A DNA stretch of 64,000 nt. It comes from Mangifera indica. Its lineage: Eukaryota > Streptophyta > Magnoliopsida > Sapindales > Anacardiaceae. The position numbers were made by a program, and so were the translations under genes. Within the stretch, counting starts at the first letter, position 1. Each line of letters begins with the position of its first letter. The DNA is taken from the NCBI RefSeq assembly GCF_011075055.1, contig NC_058154.1:5319501-5383500 (forward strand), in the 5' to 3' direction. Shown piece by piece: positions 11,084 to 25,500 of this stretch. The notes under the pieces are model-generated. The model did not search any database, was not told the origin of the DNA, and saw nothing but the letters and a program-made list of their open reading frames with translations.

Positions 11084-13499
11084 TGTTAGTGTATGCCCTA
11101 GGAACCATCTATGTTGTCGGTTCCAATTCATTTCATCTTATATATTTGTAATGATAATTTATTAATAAAAGAAAGAGTTCTTTTGTTCATATATATAAAT
11201 TACTTTCTTTATTTGCTTTAATATAAAGTATATATGTGAACTGTTCAGATAATTTACTTAGTATGCAAAACTGAATTATCAAATTGTTCCCTACATATGT
11301 GATATAAGTTGGGCAATAATATCACATAATAGGTATACTAAATGCCTCTATTGAGTATCATGAATGAAATTAGTGCTGGCAGCGATAATGGCATGTCATT
11401 AAGGCAGTAGTATGGATTAACAGGTAGATAACTGTTTTTCGAACATGACCAATTAAGATAAGTCACATGACTATTATGATGTAGTCAATAACTTATTGTT
11501 TGATTATACTAGAGTACAAATTAATCTTTTGACTTGAGCTATTATGGTTAGATCTAGTATAGATACTTATGATTTATATGGTGTATGAATGTAAAGCTAG
11601 TCATGTTTCATATGAAATGACCATGTTGGTCATACGTTGTTTATATGTGGAGACAAATGATGATCAAGATAGGGTTTGTTGACTCAGAGTTATTGGATTC
11701 ATAGTATCCATAGATTTTATCAAGTTTCAAGTTCCTATATGAACAGTAACAAATATTAAAAGCCAAAATCTTTGATTGGAGTATAATATAAGTCATATGA
11801 AGGGTGTTTGTGATGAAATATTTTGAACATATTGATCAATGATTCATAAAGTATCTAAATTAGGGTTTCGATGAACCGTGGGCCTAAACTCGATTAAGAT
11901 TGGACAACAGAAGGATCTTACCCACACAAAACGTATGATTAGAAAATTAGGTTCGATAGAGCGTTTTTTCATTGTTGTTAACACATTGTTAGATGTTTAT
12001 CATAGTCGTTGAGTTTTCAAACATATTTTTGAAATTCTCCAATAAAGGGCTCACAACTATGCCACCGTGAACCTAAAGGATCACACCAATAAACAAAGTA
12101 TTTCTGGGAGAAAGGATTGATTATCTGGGGTTACCTAGCACCTTTCGAAGGGTAATAAAAGAAAAATGCCAAACGACTATTTCCCACCCAAGGTTTGATG
12201 TTTTCTCAAATATCCCCCTTTTAACTATGAAAACACCAAACAGCCACCCATGAGCAGTTAAAATTAACGGTGGTAAGGGTAAAATCGTTATTTTCTCTAT
12301 AATATTAAAAAATAAACTAAAATATAATATATTTTTGCCCTCTTAAACTTTGAAAACTAAAATTTTCCCCCAGCCTAAGTTTTAAAAAATGGTAGTTTCA
12401 CCCTAGGGTTTCGTTTTGAAATCTTTGGCTACATCTCCGACTCCATTGTGGATGACCTCTCCCTCCTGAAGCATCCTCTCCGTTCGGCGATCTCTTTCCT
12501 CCTATTTAGAGGCCCAATCGACGTCGGAGAAACTTTGGGAGACGAAGAACTTCGTCGGGGAAGACAAAGTTCTTCGTATTCCCAGACAAAGACGAAACTA
12601 TCATCTTCACCTGGGAAGACCTCTGGAAGAAGACCTTCTTCCCAGATGAAGACGACAACTTCGTCTTTGTTTAGGAATACGAAGAACTTCGTCTTCCCTA
12701 ACAAAGTTCTTCATCTCCCAAGGCGTCTCTGAAGCTGATCGGGCCTCCAAATGGGAGGAAAGAGATCATCGAAAGGAGATGATACTTCGGGAGGGTCAGC
12801 AATAGAGCCGGAGATGTCCTTGAAGATTTCAAAACGAAACCCTAGGGTGAAACTGTCATTTTTTAAAACTTAGGCTGGGGAAAAATTTTAGTTTTTAAAG
12901 TTTAGGGGGGCAAAAAGAGATAAAATTTTTAAGCGTTAGGGTTCTATTAAATTTAACCGGTCATGGGTGGGTGTTTGGTGTTTCCATAGTTAAAGGGGGG
13001 ATATTTGAGAAAACATCAAACCTTGGGTAGGACATAGTCGTTTGGCCAAAGAAAAATCAATAAAGTGTTATATGGATACAAAATTAACATTTTAAAATTA
13101 AGGAGGCTAATGGATATGCATGATATACATGCATGGACATTGTTTAAATTAAGAATTTGCAAGGGTCATGCAACAATTATCTAATATTTAACTAAGTCTA
13201 CTAAAATATAAAGCCAAAATTAGTTCATTTTTGGAGATATGAACTCATTTTGCGCTAAAACACTTCTCTCACTTTTTGCCCATTCTAGAATTTCGGCCAT
13301 AGCTTATTTTGCTTGGTTCGGTGGACTTCTTTGGAGTCTTGACAAGTATGAAGCTATTTTATGTCATTCTACATCAAATACTCAGGTTTGGAGTAGATAA
13401 AAATCTAACCTTCTTCATATATGCATGCATTGTGTTGATTCTTGCATCATTGTCACATGCATGTTGTTTTTCATCAATTTTCTTCACCACATTCTTACA
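11084..13499 (+). repeat. 5' LTR of family-A copia (contains a MITE)
   Basis: Collinear with 20506-22039 across its whole length except for the foldback insertion at 12167-13047, which the other copy lacks. Starts TGTTAGTGTATGCCCTAGG and ends TTACA. Confidence 0.85.
12167..13047. mobile_element. Foldback MULE-like MITE, copy 1 (9-bp TSD)
   Basis: Ends TGCCAAACGACTAT and (inverted) GGCCAAACGACTAT; both arms pair by eye for some 350-430 bp each, so the 881-bp element is almost one palindrome. AAAGAAAAA flanks both sides (12158-12166 and 13048-13056), the 9-bp duplication typical of Mutator-type transposons. The empty site is preserved in the 3' LTR at about 21590-21605. The core is GC-richer, with repeated GAAGAACTTCGTC-like words; open frames on both strands there mirror each other. 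There is no transposase. Confidence 0.82.
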
Positions 13500-13501
13500 A
13501 A

Positions 13502-13515
13502 TAGTATCAAAGCCA
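13502..13515 (+). promoter_or_regulatory. Primer-binding site of family-A copia
   Basis: TAGTATCAAAGCCA two bases inside the 5' LTR resembles TGGTATCAGAGCC, complementary to the initiator-Met tRNA that primes copia reverse transcription. Confidence 0.65.
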
Positions 13516-14875
13516 TTTTAGGCTCCTTGCATGTTTGATTTTAAGCTAAATATGTGTTATTTATGCATAAAAGTATGTATAGGCAATATAAGTATGCGTG
13601 CATGTTGTTGATTTGCTATGAAATCATGTTTCCAAGCTTATTTTGGTAGTGTACATCTTAGCCTTGCCTACTTGGTTCAGTTTTTCTTTCATTTTTTGTG
13701 TGTTCTAATGATTTTAAGATAAAGAACACATGATTTAAGACACGTATATGATGAATGGTTCATGGGATTCATGTATATATGCTTGAATGTGACATACATG
13801 TACATATTTAGCTTGTAAATTGAATTTTCAATTTTGGAATCTCATTGCATGTCTTGGCCATGATGTATACGTTGATATACATTGCATTTTTTATGTTTTT
13901 TTTATGTATGGTACATGAAACATATGAGTTAGGGACATGCATATATCGTATATGTATGGTAAATGTCAAATATATGAAGATATGTTGATGTGTATGCATA
14001 TATCCTTTTGAATTGTTCAAATAAAAATTCTGGTTTTTGAGATTATTGTTTAAACATGCTAAATAGAAACTTTAATAATGATTAAAGTAGTTTTGGGTGA
14101 ACATTAAGATATATAGAATTAGTGTAATTGCATATAGATGAAATATATGATTTATGGTAAAAGGAGTTTCACATAACATAATGAATGGTGTAGAATGTAT
14201 ATGTGTCTTGAATGTTTAATGCATAATTTATTTTAATATGATTAAATAATAAATTATGTATATATGTCAACTAGCATTTAATTGTGATTAAGTTTAAGAA
14301 ATTATTTAAAGTTGACATGATAAGAAATATATTGATATAATATAAATAAGATATGTAAAATATTGCATGTACCATTTTTCAATCGTGGACTAAAAATTAA
14401 ATAAATATTATGAATATTTGGAGTATACAAATTATGCCATTTGTCCTTAAGTGCATGAATCCATGCATTTTTATTATATTGTTATTGATTTGATCAATTA
14501 GATTGTTAATATTTATTTTGATTATGAATGAGTTTATAATGTTTAATGAATTTTAATTTGGTTGATGAATGGATACAATTAGGGATCATCATGGGTGTAA
14601 TTTATGATTTTTCATAATTTAAATATTTAGAATGTAATATTCTTTTATTAAGGGGGTTGTAATAATTAACCCTCTATTTTTTTTTTTTTTTTAACTTTAT
14701 TACACATACATGCCTAAATTTCAAATGTAACTGGAACAACTTGATAAGGACCTGAACGTACCGGATAGAGATCTAATTGAAGATATAATCCTATGTAAAT
14801 AGTTTACCTTTGGGATGTATTTTCAAAAACCTCACGATTATCCCATTATGTTTTAGTTTTAGTACATATGATTTG

Positions 14876-16722
14876 TGTTAGGGCATATGCCCTAAGGCCA
14901 ATTGATTTGACATTTATAATTTTAATTTATCTCATTAATTAATAAAATGATTTATAGTTATTCAATTCATATGTTTGTCTATTATAGATTGTGTGAATAA
15001 AATGCCCTTAAAATGGTAGAACTGTGACGAGGGCATCATACAACTAATCATAGGAACCCTATGTACACATTAAGTAGTCATTCTAGAAATGTTCCTAAGT
15101 CCAACATTACAATGAGCAAAGGCATATGTAATGGTGATGAGATTATCATAGCATTGAGTAATCTCACCGAAAGGTGGCAACAATTTTCACATATGAAAAC
15201 TGTTTGCCGATAGTTTGGTGTAACACATAGGTGCATGTTATAGACATATTCATCAAACTAACCTTATCAAAGAATATTCATATGGATGGTTGCTTCAGTA
15301 TCTATGGAACAAATCCTCTGAACATTACGGATGTATGTGATCCTTTGACTTGAGGTTGTTAGACTGTTTTATATAAAGATCAATATGTTTTGATACTATT
15401 TAACGTATCATCATAATAGAAGCATCATAAAGGTAATGATTGGTCATACCATGAGATGCATGGAGGCTATGGTTGATTAATAAAGGATTTGTCACTCTTG
15501 AGCATAAAAGAAGATATCTCACATGCAAATGCTAAAAGACATTCATGACTACTTGAATCTATGGCCACAGTGGGATGAGGTTGTAGCCAAATCCGTGTAA
15601 GTCATTAATGTGTATCAACTCATATCAAGGAACTATTGAGATGACATACTTCTATGTCTCAATCTCAAGAGATATCGGTGTAAGAAATGATTGAATTAAA
15701 TGTAACTGTAATTTTATAAAAGTTTATAGAGATGTTCACTGACACTCTATCGTTCGGATGGCCATAATGCTTTGCTAAAGGCCAATCTTAGTCTATGTCT
15801 AAATTTAACCTGAATTTAGACACTGTCAATTTGATAGAAAGTTTATAGGCCACACGTATTAAGAGGTTGATATGAACCAAGAGGTAAGGTTCATTTGATA
15901 ACAATCCTAGGATCATGGAAAAAGAAAAACATATGGATGTATTTCAACTACGTGTGTAGGGTGTCATGTGGTATCATGCAAATACACTACATGGTTTCGG
16001 TTGAACCTACTTAGGAGTCCAACCAAGCAAGGCCAAATGATAGATATGAGTCAACTGGCTGAGTTAACTCATAAATAAGGTGTTTTAGTTAAACAAGAAT
16101 TTTTTAGAGTCTTTGTTTGATAAAAAGTTTAGGTTAAGTTAGAATCCTAATTTAATTAGGATTCTAATGCATTAAAACTTTCAATAAATTAAAAGTCTTA
16201 ATTTAATAAGAACTCTTAGACATCTTATCACATAAGTAGTTAGAATCCTAACTTACTTAGGATTCATGCACACTTTATAAATAAAGGTGTTTAGTTTGAG
16301 TCAAAAGTTTTTTTTTATAACAACCCAACACAAACATCCTAAACACACATTTTCACGCCTAAAACCTTGTTGGCACAATCTTCCAATGTCGTGAACTTCT
16401 TCTCACTTTGTTATGATCCAATTTCCAAGATCTAATTGATAAAAGCCCTAACAGCTTTCTTTCTAGATCGCCTCTCATTCGTGTTCTGCGTGGATACCAA
16501 AGCACCACCTCAAAAGGGTTGAATAGCAATCTTTACATAGCCATGTGAAGTCTTAGAGGAGCCAACAATGTGGGTATAATTTCTAAACACCCTATGTGTG
16601 TTTAACATGTCTATGACTCTATGTATTAAAATGGATATCCTGGATAAGTTTTAAGATCTTTGATGATTTTTAAAATTTTAATTTCGTTGTACTAATGATT
16701 AACGACCCCCTAAAACCTTACA
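14876..16722 (+). mobile_element. Solo LTR of copia family B inside family-A leader
   Basis: Starts TGTTAGGGCATATGCCC and ends CCTTACA; the flanks ATTTG and ATATG match at four of five bases. No primer site, interior or second LTR adjoins it, so it looks like a solo LTR left by recombination. It corresponds in reverse complement to 1284-2910/7736-7894 and to 22541-25757. Confidence 0.68.
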
Positions 16723-17239
16723 ATATGTATGTCTGTTAAATTAAAATGGATTTAATTAATTTTAAATTAAACCTAAAATCTCTCTAAATAAAATTATTAA
16801 ATCTAAACCTTCCACCATGGAATAACTAAATTCTCTAATATAAATTTTAATATTCCAAAATTTCTATTATGTGAGGATATGATGAAAATGTCATATTTAA
16901 AAAAATATGATGGTTCAGATTTAATTAACTAAGAGTATCAAAATTTCTATTATGTGAGATATTGGAGCAAAGGGCGAGGAATAAGAATCAAGTCTTATAT
17001 AAAGATAAAAATGGAAATGGTTTCTTACTTGTTGAATTTAGTTGACCAATATATCTATTAATTGGGGTTACTTAAATTTAATAAGAATTCAATTCCAAAC
17101 TAGGAATTTAATTTGATGACAATTTCTAGATTCTATATAAGGGAGTGTGAGATACAAATAAAATAATGGGAGTTAATGAAATTATGTATTAAAAAGTTTA
17201 AATTTATACAAGACACTAATAAAAATTATTTTTCTTTGC

Positions 17240-18120
17240 ATTACTCTCTAAATTTTTCTGATAAATTAAAAATGACCAATAACATACTCTTAAGAATTTT
17301 GAATAATAATATATTGATTGGACCAAATTTCAAGAATTGACTAAAGAATCTTAGAATAATCTTAGATTTTGAGAAGATAGTTTACATCTTGGAAGCACTT
17401 CTTCCCATTAACATAGCTTTTGATGCCTCTAAGGAAGAACAAAAAACATTCAAAACGTGGATTGAGGATAATAGAAGAGCTTGAGGCTACATGTTTGCCT
17501 TAATGAATAAAGAGCTCTAAACTAAATACGAAAATGTTTTGAGTACATATGATATCCTTATTGCTCTACAAGAGTTGCATAGCAAGAATTCAAAAGTGGT
17601 AGAATATGAGTTGTAAGGTTCGCTTTTTAATATGAGAGTCAGGGAAGGATTGCCACCATATGATCACGTTATAAAAATGATCAATGGATTAAGGTTGGAT
17701 GTGTATAGAGGGTAGTTATGTCAGACTGTCTTAAAGTGAATCTAATTCTACAGTCCCTCTTGCCAAGTTATAAACCATTTATAACTAACTATAATCTAAA
17801 CAAAATAGAGCAAACATTTCCCTAGTTGCTTAATGAACTTCAAGATTTTTATAAGGGAAGAAAGGAACGGGACATGAGGATATCTATATGGTTTCTACCA
17901 ACAAGGCAAATAAAAAAACCCAAGAAGCAATAAATAAAGGATCCAAATGTTGGACCTAAGAAAGGAAATTTTATAAAGGATGCAGCCGAGGTGGAAATAG
18001 TACAAGGAAAGGGAAAGTGTTTCCATTACCAACAGGAGTGGAAGAAGAACTATCCTTAATACTTAGAAAGTTTCAAGAAGAACAAAACATGTATAATCCA
18101 CTGTCAAGTTGTTGAATTTG
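17240..18120 (+). pseudogene. Family-A copia gag remnant
   Basis: Readable blocks include ILEALLPINIAFDASKEEQ, TWIEDNRRA, LSTYDILIALQELHSKNSK and LFNMRVREGLPPYDHVIKM, as in copia gag, followed by a decayed knuckle (CFHYQQEWKKNYP). There are many stops. Confidence 0.7.
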
Positions 18121-20490
18121 AATTAAGTTTGGATTCAGATAATCATTCTTGGATACTAGATTTAACAGCTACATCTCATGCATGTATTTATATGTAGGAA
18201 CTTCATAATAGTTCTGTTGTGTTAAAAGGAAAAATCCTTTTAAAGATGGCAAATAGGGCAAGAGCTATAGTCAAGACTATAGGGAATTGTCATATACGAC
18301 TACTGTCGAGGCATATTTTGAGATTATGTAAAGTTCTATATTTTGAAAGGTTATTATGAACATCATTTCTATTTTTACTCAGCATAATGGTGTATCTAAA
18401 AGAAGTAATCGTACCCTATTAGATATAGTATAATCAACAATAAGTTTCTTAGACTTGCTAATGTCATTATAAGGATACGTCTTCCAAATTGTTGTACACG
18501 TCCTTAATTAGGTACCATCAAAATCTGTCTAGAAAATATCGTATGAGTTATGACATTTGTCCCAATCTTAATTATATGAGAATTTGGGGTTACCTAACTT
18601 ATGTTAAAATAGTTAAAATACATAAGTTGGATGTTAAATCAAAGAAAGGCTGGTTTATAGGATATCCTAAAGATAGTTTAAGATATTACTTTTACTTTTC
18701 GACTGATCAAAGAATAACGATTAGTAGAAATGCACACTTTCTCGAGAAATAGTTCTTAGAAAAATGTGGTGTAGGAATAAACAATGAGCTTAAGGAAAAG
18801 TTCAAAGAGCCTTAAGTTGAAATTACTAAAGTTGGATCATCCATTTAGCGAACCTTCATATCAAATAATACAATTCTAGCATGAATATCTTTTAGAGTAT
18901 GTAGACCTCCAAAAAGATAAGAATTTCTTCATAAGCAGGATTTCAAATTCTTCTTAGTGGGAGAAATAGATCATTATAATGATCATACAAGTTATAAGGA
19001 AGTTATACTGGATATTGATTCAAATAGATGGCTAGAAGTTATGAATTCTGAAATAAAATCTATGCATGTTAATCAAGTATGAACACTTGCTGATTCACCG
19101 AAATGAATTATTCTTATAGGCTGTAAATGGGTTTTCAAGAGAAAGATTAATAAGGATGGAAAGATGGAGACCTACAAAGCTCAATTGGTAGAAAAATGTG
19201 ATACTCAAAAATAGGGGTTAGATTATGAGGAAACTTTTTTGCTTATATCTATGATTAAATCCATTCGAATAATGTTAGCCATTATTGTATATCATGATTA
19301 TGAGATTTGGCAGATGGATGTTAAGATAGTGTTCCTCAATGGATTTATGTAGGAAAACATATTTATGGGCAAGCCTATAGGTTTTGTATTTATTGTTAAA
19401 AGATATAAGGTATGTAAGTTGCATCGATCTATTTATGGAATGAAAAAGCTTCAAAGGGCTAGAACATCTAATTCAATGAATCAATCAAATCATTTGGTTT
19501 CGTAAAAAAATTTAGATGAACCTTATATCTACAAATGGGTTAAGGATCACATAATCACGTTTCTCATATTGTATGTAGATGACATACTATTGGTGGGTAA
19601 TGATATTAGTATGATGAATGAGGTTAAAATCTAGTTATTTAGAAACTTTATGATGAAAGACTTATGAGATGTGACCTATGTCTTTGGAATTCGTATCTAT
19701 AGAGATAGAACAAAAAGGATAATCAGATTATCCTATAAATTGTACATAGAAAAATTGCTGAAGAGGTTCAGTATGGAAAACTCAAAAAAAGGACTTTTTC
19801 CTTTCACTTACAGTTTTTCATCTTTTTAAAGATACAGTTTTCATCGTACGTAAAACTATTTACAATACCTGATATAACATATGTCGTAAGTGTTACAAAC
19901 AAATATCAAGTCAATCTAGGGAAAAACATTGGTTCATTTTAAAATCAATCCTTAAGTACTTAAGAAGAATTGAGGATCTAATTCTAAGTTATGGATGTTT
20001 AGAGTTAAACATTCGAGGATACTCAAATTTTGACTTTCAATCAAAGATGATGGAAAGTCCACGTCAAGGTTTACTTTCATATGTAATGAGGGTACGGTTA
20101 GTTGGTAAGGTTCTAAACAATCAACCATAGTTAACCCACTATAGAGGCTAAATATATCATTGTTTCATAAGCAACAAAAAAAATTGTATAATACACAAGT
20201 TTATATCCAAACTTAGTATGGCTCTAAATATGGCTTATTCGATAACTATATTCTGTCACAATACTGGTGTTACTACACAGGCAAAGGAACCAAGAGCATA
20301 TCAAAAGTCTAAACATATTTAGCGAAAGTATCACATTTTGAGAGAATTTGTTAGAACTAGAAAGATATTAATACAAAAGACTCTATCAATAGAAAATGTC
20401 ATTGATCCACTAACTAAGATTATGACACTAAAACAGTTTGGCCATTATCTTGAAAAGATGGGTATGAGATACAATAGTGAATGACTCTAA
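18120..20490 (+). pseudogene. Family-A copia pol remnant (protease, integrase, RT, RNase H)
   Basis: Protease position reads SWILDLTATSHAC, with the catalytic DTG changed to DLT. The integrase tail at 18489-18752 has MRIWGYLTYVKIVKIHKLD and GWFIGYPKDSLRYYFYF. The RT has KWVFKRKINKDGK, QMDVKIVFLNGFM, KLHRSIYGMKKLQ and an intact ILYVDDILLVGND near 19570-19610. RNase H ends with DPLTKIMTLKQFGHYLEKMG at about 20400-20470. A purine-rich tract (TGCAAATGGGAG) lies just before the 3' LTR. Stops throughout. Confidence 0.8.
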
Positions 20491-20505
20491 TGCAAATGGG
20501 AGTTT

Positions 20506-22039
20506 TGTTAGTGTATGTCCTATGAACCATTCACATTATCATTTTCAAGGCATTTCATCTTGTATATTTGTAATGATAATTCATTAAGAAAAGAAAAAGT
20601 TTTTTTGTTCATATACATAAATTGTTTCTTTTATTTACTTTAACATAAAGTATATATGTGAATTATCCAAATAATTCACTTAGTATGTACAATTGAATTA
20701 TTGAATTGTTCTTTATGGATGTGATATAAGTTAGGCAATAATATGACATAGTAGACATACTAAATGCCTCTACTGAATATCATGAGATGATATTAGTACA
20801 TGTGACAATGATGTTCATGTTATTAGGGCATTAGTATGAATTTATAGTTAAAGAACTATTTTTCAAACTTAACTAGTTATGATAAGTCACATAGTCATTA
20901 CAATATAGTTAGTGACATACTGTTTCATTGTAATAATGCACAAATTAATCATTTGACCTGATATATTGTGGTTGGATCTGGAACGAATACGTATTGTTCA
21001 TATGGTTTATGAATATGGAGCTAGTCATGTTTCTTACAAAAAGACCATATTGGTCATGCATTGCTTGTATGCGGACACAAATGATGATTAAGATAAGATT
21101 CGTTGACTTGGAGTTATTGGATTTAAAGTATCTGCTAACTCTATCCAGTTCTGAGTTCTTACACGAACGTCAATAAATATTAGAAACTAAAATCCTTGAC
21201 TAGAGTATAATATAAGTCATATAATGGGTGTTCATGATGACATATTTGAATATATCAATCGACAATTCGTAAAGTATCGAAATTAGGGTTTTAATGAACC
21301 ATAAGTCCGAACTCGATCAAGATTGGATAATAAAATGATCTTACCTATATAAAAGATACAATTGGAAAATTAAGTTCGATGAAGTGTTTCTTCATTATGG
21401 TTTAGGGGCTATGACATATTACTAGACGTTTACTATAGTCATGAAGTTTCTAAACATATTTTTGGATCGTCTAAAAAAAGGCTCATGACTATGTCATGGT
21501 GAACCTAAAAGGTCACACCAATGAACTAAGCATTTCTAAGAGTAAGGATTGATTATTTGGGGTTGACTAACACCTTTTGAAGGGTAATAAAAGTAAAATC
21601 ATATAAAGTGTTATATGGGTGAAAAAGTAATATTTTAAGAGATAAAATGTTTATCTGAAAAAATTGAGGGGGCTAATGTATATGTATGATATACATGCAT
21701 AAACATTGTTTAAATGAAGAATTTGCAGGGATTATGGAACAAATATCGAATTACTAACTAAGTCCACTAATATATAAAGCCAAAATTAGTTTTTTTTCTG
21801 GAGAAAGCTTATTTTGCTTAAGCTAAAACACTTTTCTCACTCTAGAATTTCAGCTATAGCTTATTTTGCTTGGTTTGATAGACTTCTTTGTAGGCTTGAC
21901 AAGTGTGAAGCTATTCTTTATCATTCTACTCAAATACTCAAGCTTGGAGTTGGTAAAAATCTAACCTTTTTCATATATGCTTGTATTGTGTTATTGTCAA
22001 ATGTTATTTTTCATTAATTTTCTTTATCATATTTTCACA
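20506..22039 (+). repeat. 3' LTR of family-A copia
   Basis: 1534 bp, TGTTAGTGTATG to TTCACA, followed by ATTTT, the duplication found before the 5' LTR. It preserves the empty site of the MITE carried by the 5' copy. Confidence 0.87.
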
Positions 22040-22044
22040 ATTTT

Positions 22045-22540
22045 AGCTTGAACGAAAAGTATAAGTCCTTTGAGGAGTTACGATATATGCTCAGAATAGC
22101 TAAACAAGAAGTACATAAGGTTGTTTTGAATAATGTGTTTATGGTTGAAGCCAAGACACCCAAAGCCAAGGCTAAGGCCAAAGTAAAGAAATAACCTAAT
22201 ACTACAATTCAACCTACAGGTGGTATGGAAAAGGAATGGTTGTCTACTTATTTTGTGGCAAAACTAGTCATTAGAAGAAATAAGGCAAGACTTTCCTAAA
22301 GAGCAAAAAGAAGAAGGTCGTTGAAACCTCTACTTCAGGTATGCTTATCATTAAGATAAACCATTTCCCTTATTCATCGTAGGTTATAGACATTAGATGT
22401 GGTTCTCATGTTAAAGGAGACTATGACAAAGTAGATTACTTGCTAAAGGAGAAATTGACCTACGTGTAAAAAATAAAGCACTCACTACTATATTAGCTAT
22501 AGAGGTTTATTATCTTAGATTACCTATTGGTCTCGTTGTA
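22045..22540 (+). pseudogene. Copia gag 3' part and protease start, continued after family-A element
   Basis: It continues the gag of 10563-11083: LNEKYKSFEELRYMLRIAKQ, then a lysine-rich run ending in a stop at about 22192. A decayed knuckle region and the protease region follow, with DIRCGSHVK in place of the usual DTGCGSH, then YYLRLPIGL. It is interrupted near 22540 by a family-B LTR; the reading resumes at 25758. Confidence 0.7.
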
Positions 22541-25500
22541 TAACTGGCAGTGTAGTAAAACTTATAATTTAAAAAATAAAACAATCTTGAAAACCACAAA
22601 CCAATTATGCATATGATTTATGAACAAGCAAAACACACATGAACAGCTACTTCAAAACTTTATATGGCTTGAGACAATACATTATCTAACCTTTGGGACA
22701 TGGTGCCTTGGTATCCACACAAAACATGAACACGAAAGAGACAAATCCAGCAAAAAAACTACTAAGGCTCTTGATTGGATGTTCTTGTGTTTACAAGTAG
22801 GAGAAAAAGAAAGAAAGAGTGGTTAGGGTTTTCGCTCTATGTTTATTGCGTATTTGATGCCAATGCATGCTTTAATTTATACATGTGAGTTAGAAGTCCA
22901 AGCACGACTAGAAGACAACTTGCACACAAGTCTCCTAAAACACTTATGCATGGTTGACACTTAACAAAGTATGGTCAACATCCTTAACGCACATGCATGA
23001 CCAACACTGCATGTATGTACTAGTTATCGCCATGCATGTGCATGGCTAGCACCACCTCCCACAAAGTGCATGACTAGCATGCTTTCATGGATGGTTCTAC
23101 ACTTGATCAAAGTATGGTCAAATCGAGCATTTTGAACCCAAATGGGCAAACCTAATCCATTTATAATCTCTCATCCTAAACACTAGGATTGCCAATAGAC
23201 AATCTTCGCTTCTAAGTGTGATTCAACTCTTATATGCATGTAATCCGTAAGCTCTTTATCAAGCCGATAGTGTATAAATTCAAATTAAATTTAGACATAG
23301 ATCAAGATTGGCCTCTAGCAAGGTGTCATGGCCATCTAAATGACAATGTCAACGAGCATCTCTTAAGCTTTTACAATATCATAGTTATATGCAATTCAAT
23401 TATTTCATCAACCAATATCTCTCAAAGTTGAGATATAGAAGTGTGTCTTTCTCAATGGTTCCTTGATATGAATTGATACACATCAATGACCAACATGGAT
23501 TAGACTATAATCCAATCCCATTCAGTATTCTTATGTGAGATATCTTCTCTATGCTTAGAATTGACAAATCTTCTATTGATCAACCATAATCTCCCTGTGT
23601 CTTATGATATAGACAAACACTACTTTTTTTGTTATCTTAGTTATGGTGATATGTTTGATAATATCAAACCATATAAATCCTTACAAGAGATGGTCTAGCA
23701 ATCTCAATTCAAAGAATCACACACAGTTGTAGTGTTCAAAGAATCTATTCTATAGACACTGAAGGACTCATCTATATGGATATCTTTTAATCAAGTCAGT
23801 ATGGTGAACACATTTATAACATGGATTCATGTATTACATCGAACTGTCTACAATAGCTTCGACACGTGAGAATTATTACCACCTTTAAGTAGGATTGCTC
23901 AACACTATGATAATCACATCATCATCACCTGTGCCCTTTTTCATTGTAATGTTGGAATTACAAATATTTCTAGAATGACCAATTAATTGTAAGAAATAAA
24001 GAAGAGGAATGAAGGAAAAATAGCATGTATGAACATATAATGCAAAAATCAAGCATAGAAAGAATATGCAAGGAAAAAATTGAATTTTTACCTACTTTCT
24101 TTGATAGAGAATGATGATGGGACTTTTCCACTTGCAAGACCTCTAAAGAAATCAAACTAACTAAGCTTTAATACACATGGCCAAAATTTTAGAGAGAAGA
24201 AAGAGCAAATAGTTTTTTGAGAGAGTGAATTAGATGAAATGAGTTAGGTTAGTTTAAAATGAACTAAAGGATCATATTTATACTAATGGCTAATTAACAA
24301 TTATGTAATTGTCATTTGGTCCTTCTAAATTCCTAATTTAAATTATGACTATGCAAGTATATCAAACATATACTTTAGTAACCCTAGTTTTATCTTACTA
24401 ACATCTTAACCTTTAAAATGTTACTTTTGCACTCATTTAACACTTTATATGATTTTAATTTTGTTATTCTTTGGAAAGTGCTAGACAACCTTGAATAATT
24501 AATCCTTACTCTCAAAATGTTTGGCTTATTGGTGTAACCATTTAGGTTTACCATGACATAGTCGTGAGTACTTTTTTAGAAGATCCAAAAATGCATCTGA
24601 AAACTCAATAGTTATGGTGAACATCTGACAATGTGTCATAACCCTTAAACCATAATGAAGAAATATTCCATCAAAACTAATATCCCCAATCATACATTTC
24701 ATGTAAGTAATATCCTTCGCGGTCCAATTTTGATTGATTTTGGGCTTATGGTTCATTAAAGCCTTAATTTCAATTTTATATGAATCGTTGACTTACATAT
24801 TTAGAACACATCATTACGAACATCTTTCGTATGATTTACATCATACACATTATGAATATCCATCGTATGATTTACATCATACCCCTAGCCAGGGACTTCG
24901 GTTTCCAATATTTATTAATGTTTGACCCAACTCAGATTCGGATCAAATCAATGGATATTCATAACCTTATATTTTCTAATTCAACGGATCTCATCTTAAT
25001 CATCATTCATCTCTACATACAAATAACACATAACTAATATGACTTCTTTTATGAAATATGGTTAGTCCCATATTTGTACACCACATGAATTATATGCATT
25101 TATATCAAATTCGACCATGAAGTCAAAAGATTACTTTGTACACTAGTAAATGATAAGTTATTGACTACAATCATCATGTGACTTATCATTATTAGTCACT
25201 TTCAACAAATAGTTGTCTAACTGTTAGTTCATACTAATACGTTAATGACATGACCATCATCATCACCCACACTAATATCATCTCATAGAATTCAACAAAA
25301 ACATTTAATATGTCTACTATGTGATATTATTGCCTAACTTATATCACATTTGTAGGGAATAACTTGATGATTCAGTTTGTTTATTAAGTGAGTACAATTC
25401 ACATACATATTTTACACTAACATAAATAAATGAAGTAGTTTCATGCATATGAACAAAAAAGAATTATTTCTTTTATTAATAAATTATTACAAGTTTATAG

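Larger units (their letters stand above)
11084..22039 (+). mobile_element. Nearly complete copia family-A element with nested insertions (TSD ATTTT)
   Basis: The two LTRs (11084-13499 and 20506-22039) both begin TGTTAGTGTATG and end in ACA, and ATTTT lies on both sides (11079-11083 and 22040-22044). Subtracting an 881-bp MITE plus its 9-bp duplication, the 5' LTR is about 1526 bp, matching the 1534-bp 3' LTR. The interior holds a primer site, a family-B solo LTR and degenerate gag-pol. It interrupts the gag gene of an older copia element. Confidence 0.88.

Noticed and set aside
10667..11089. Two short frames as host genes
   Set aside because: They are pieces of a copia gag that continues at 22045 after the nested element.
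12429..12732. Overlapping frames on both strands as a host gene
   Set aside because: They lie in the palindromic core of the MITE and mirror each other; no family signature.
24828..24885. CRISPR-like short repeats
   Set aside because: Only two copies of a short palindromic word inside a retrotransposon LTR; plant context.
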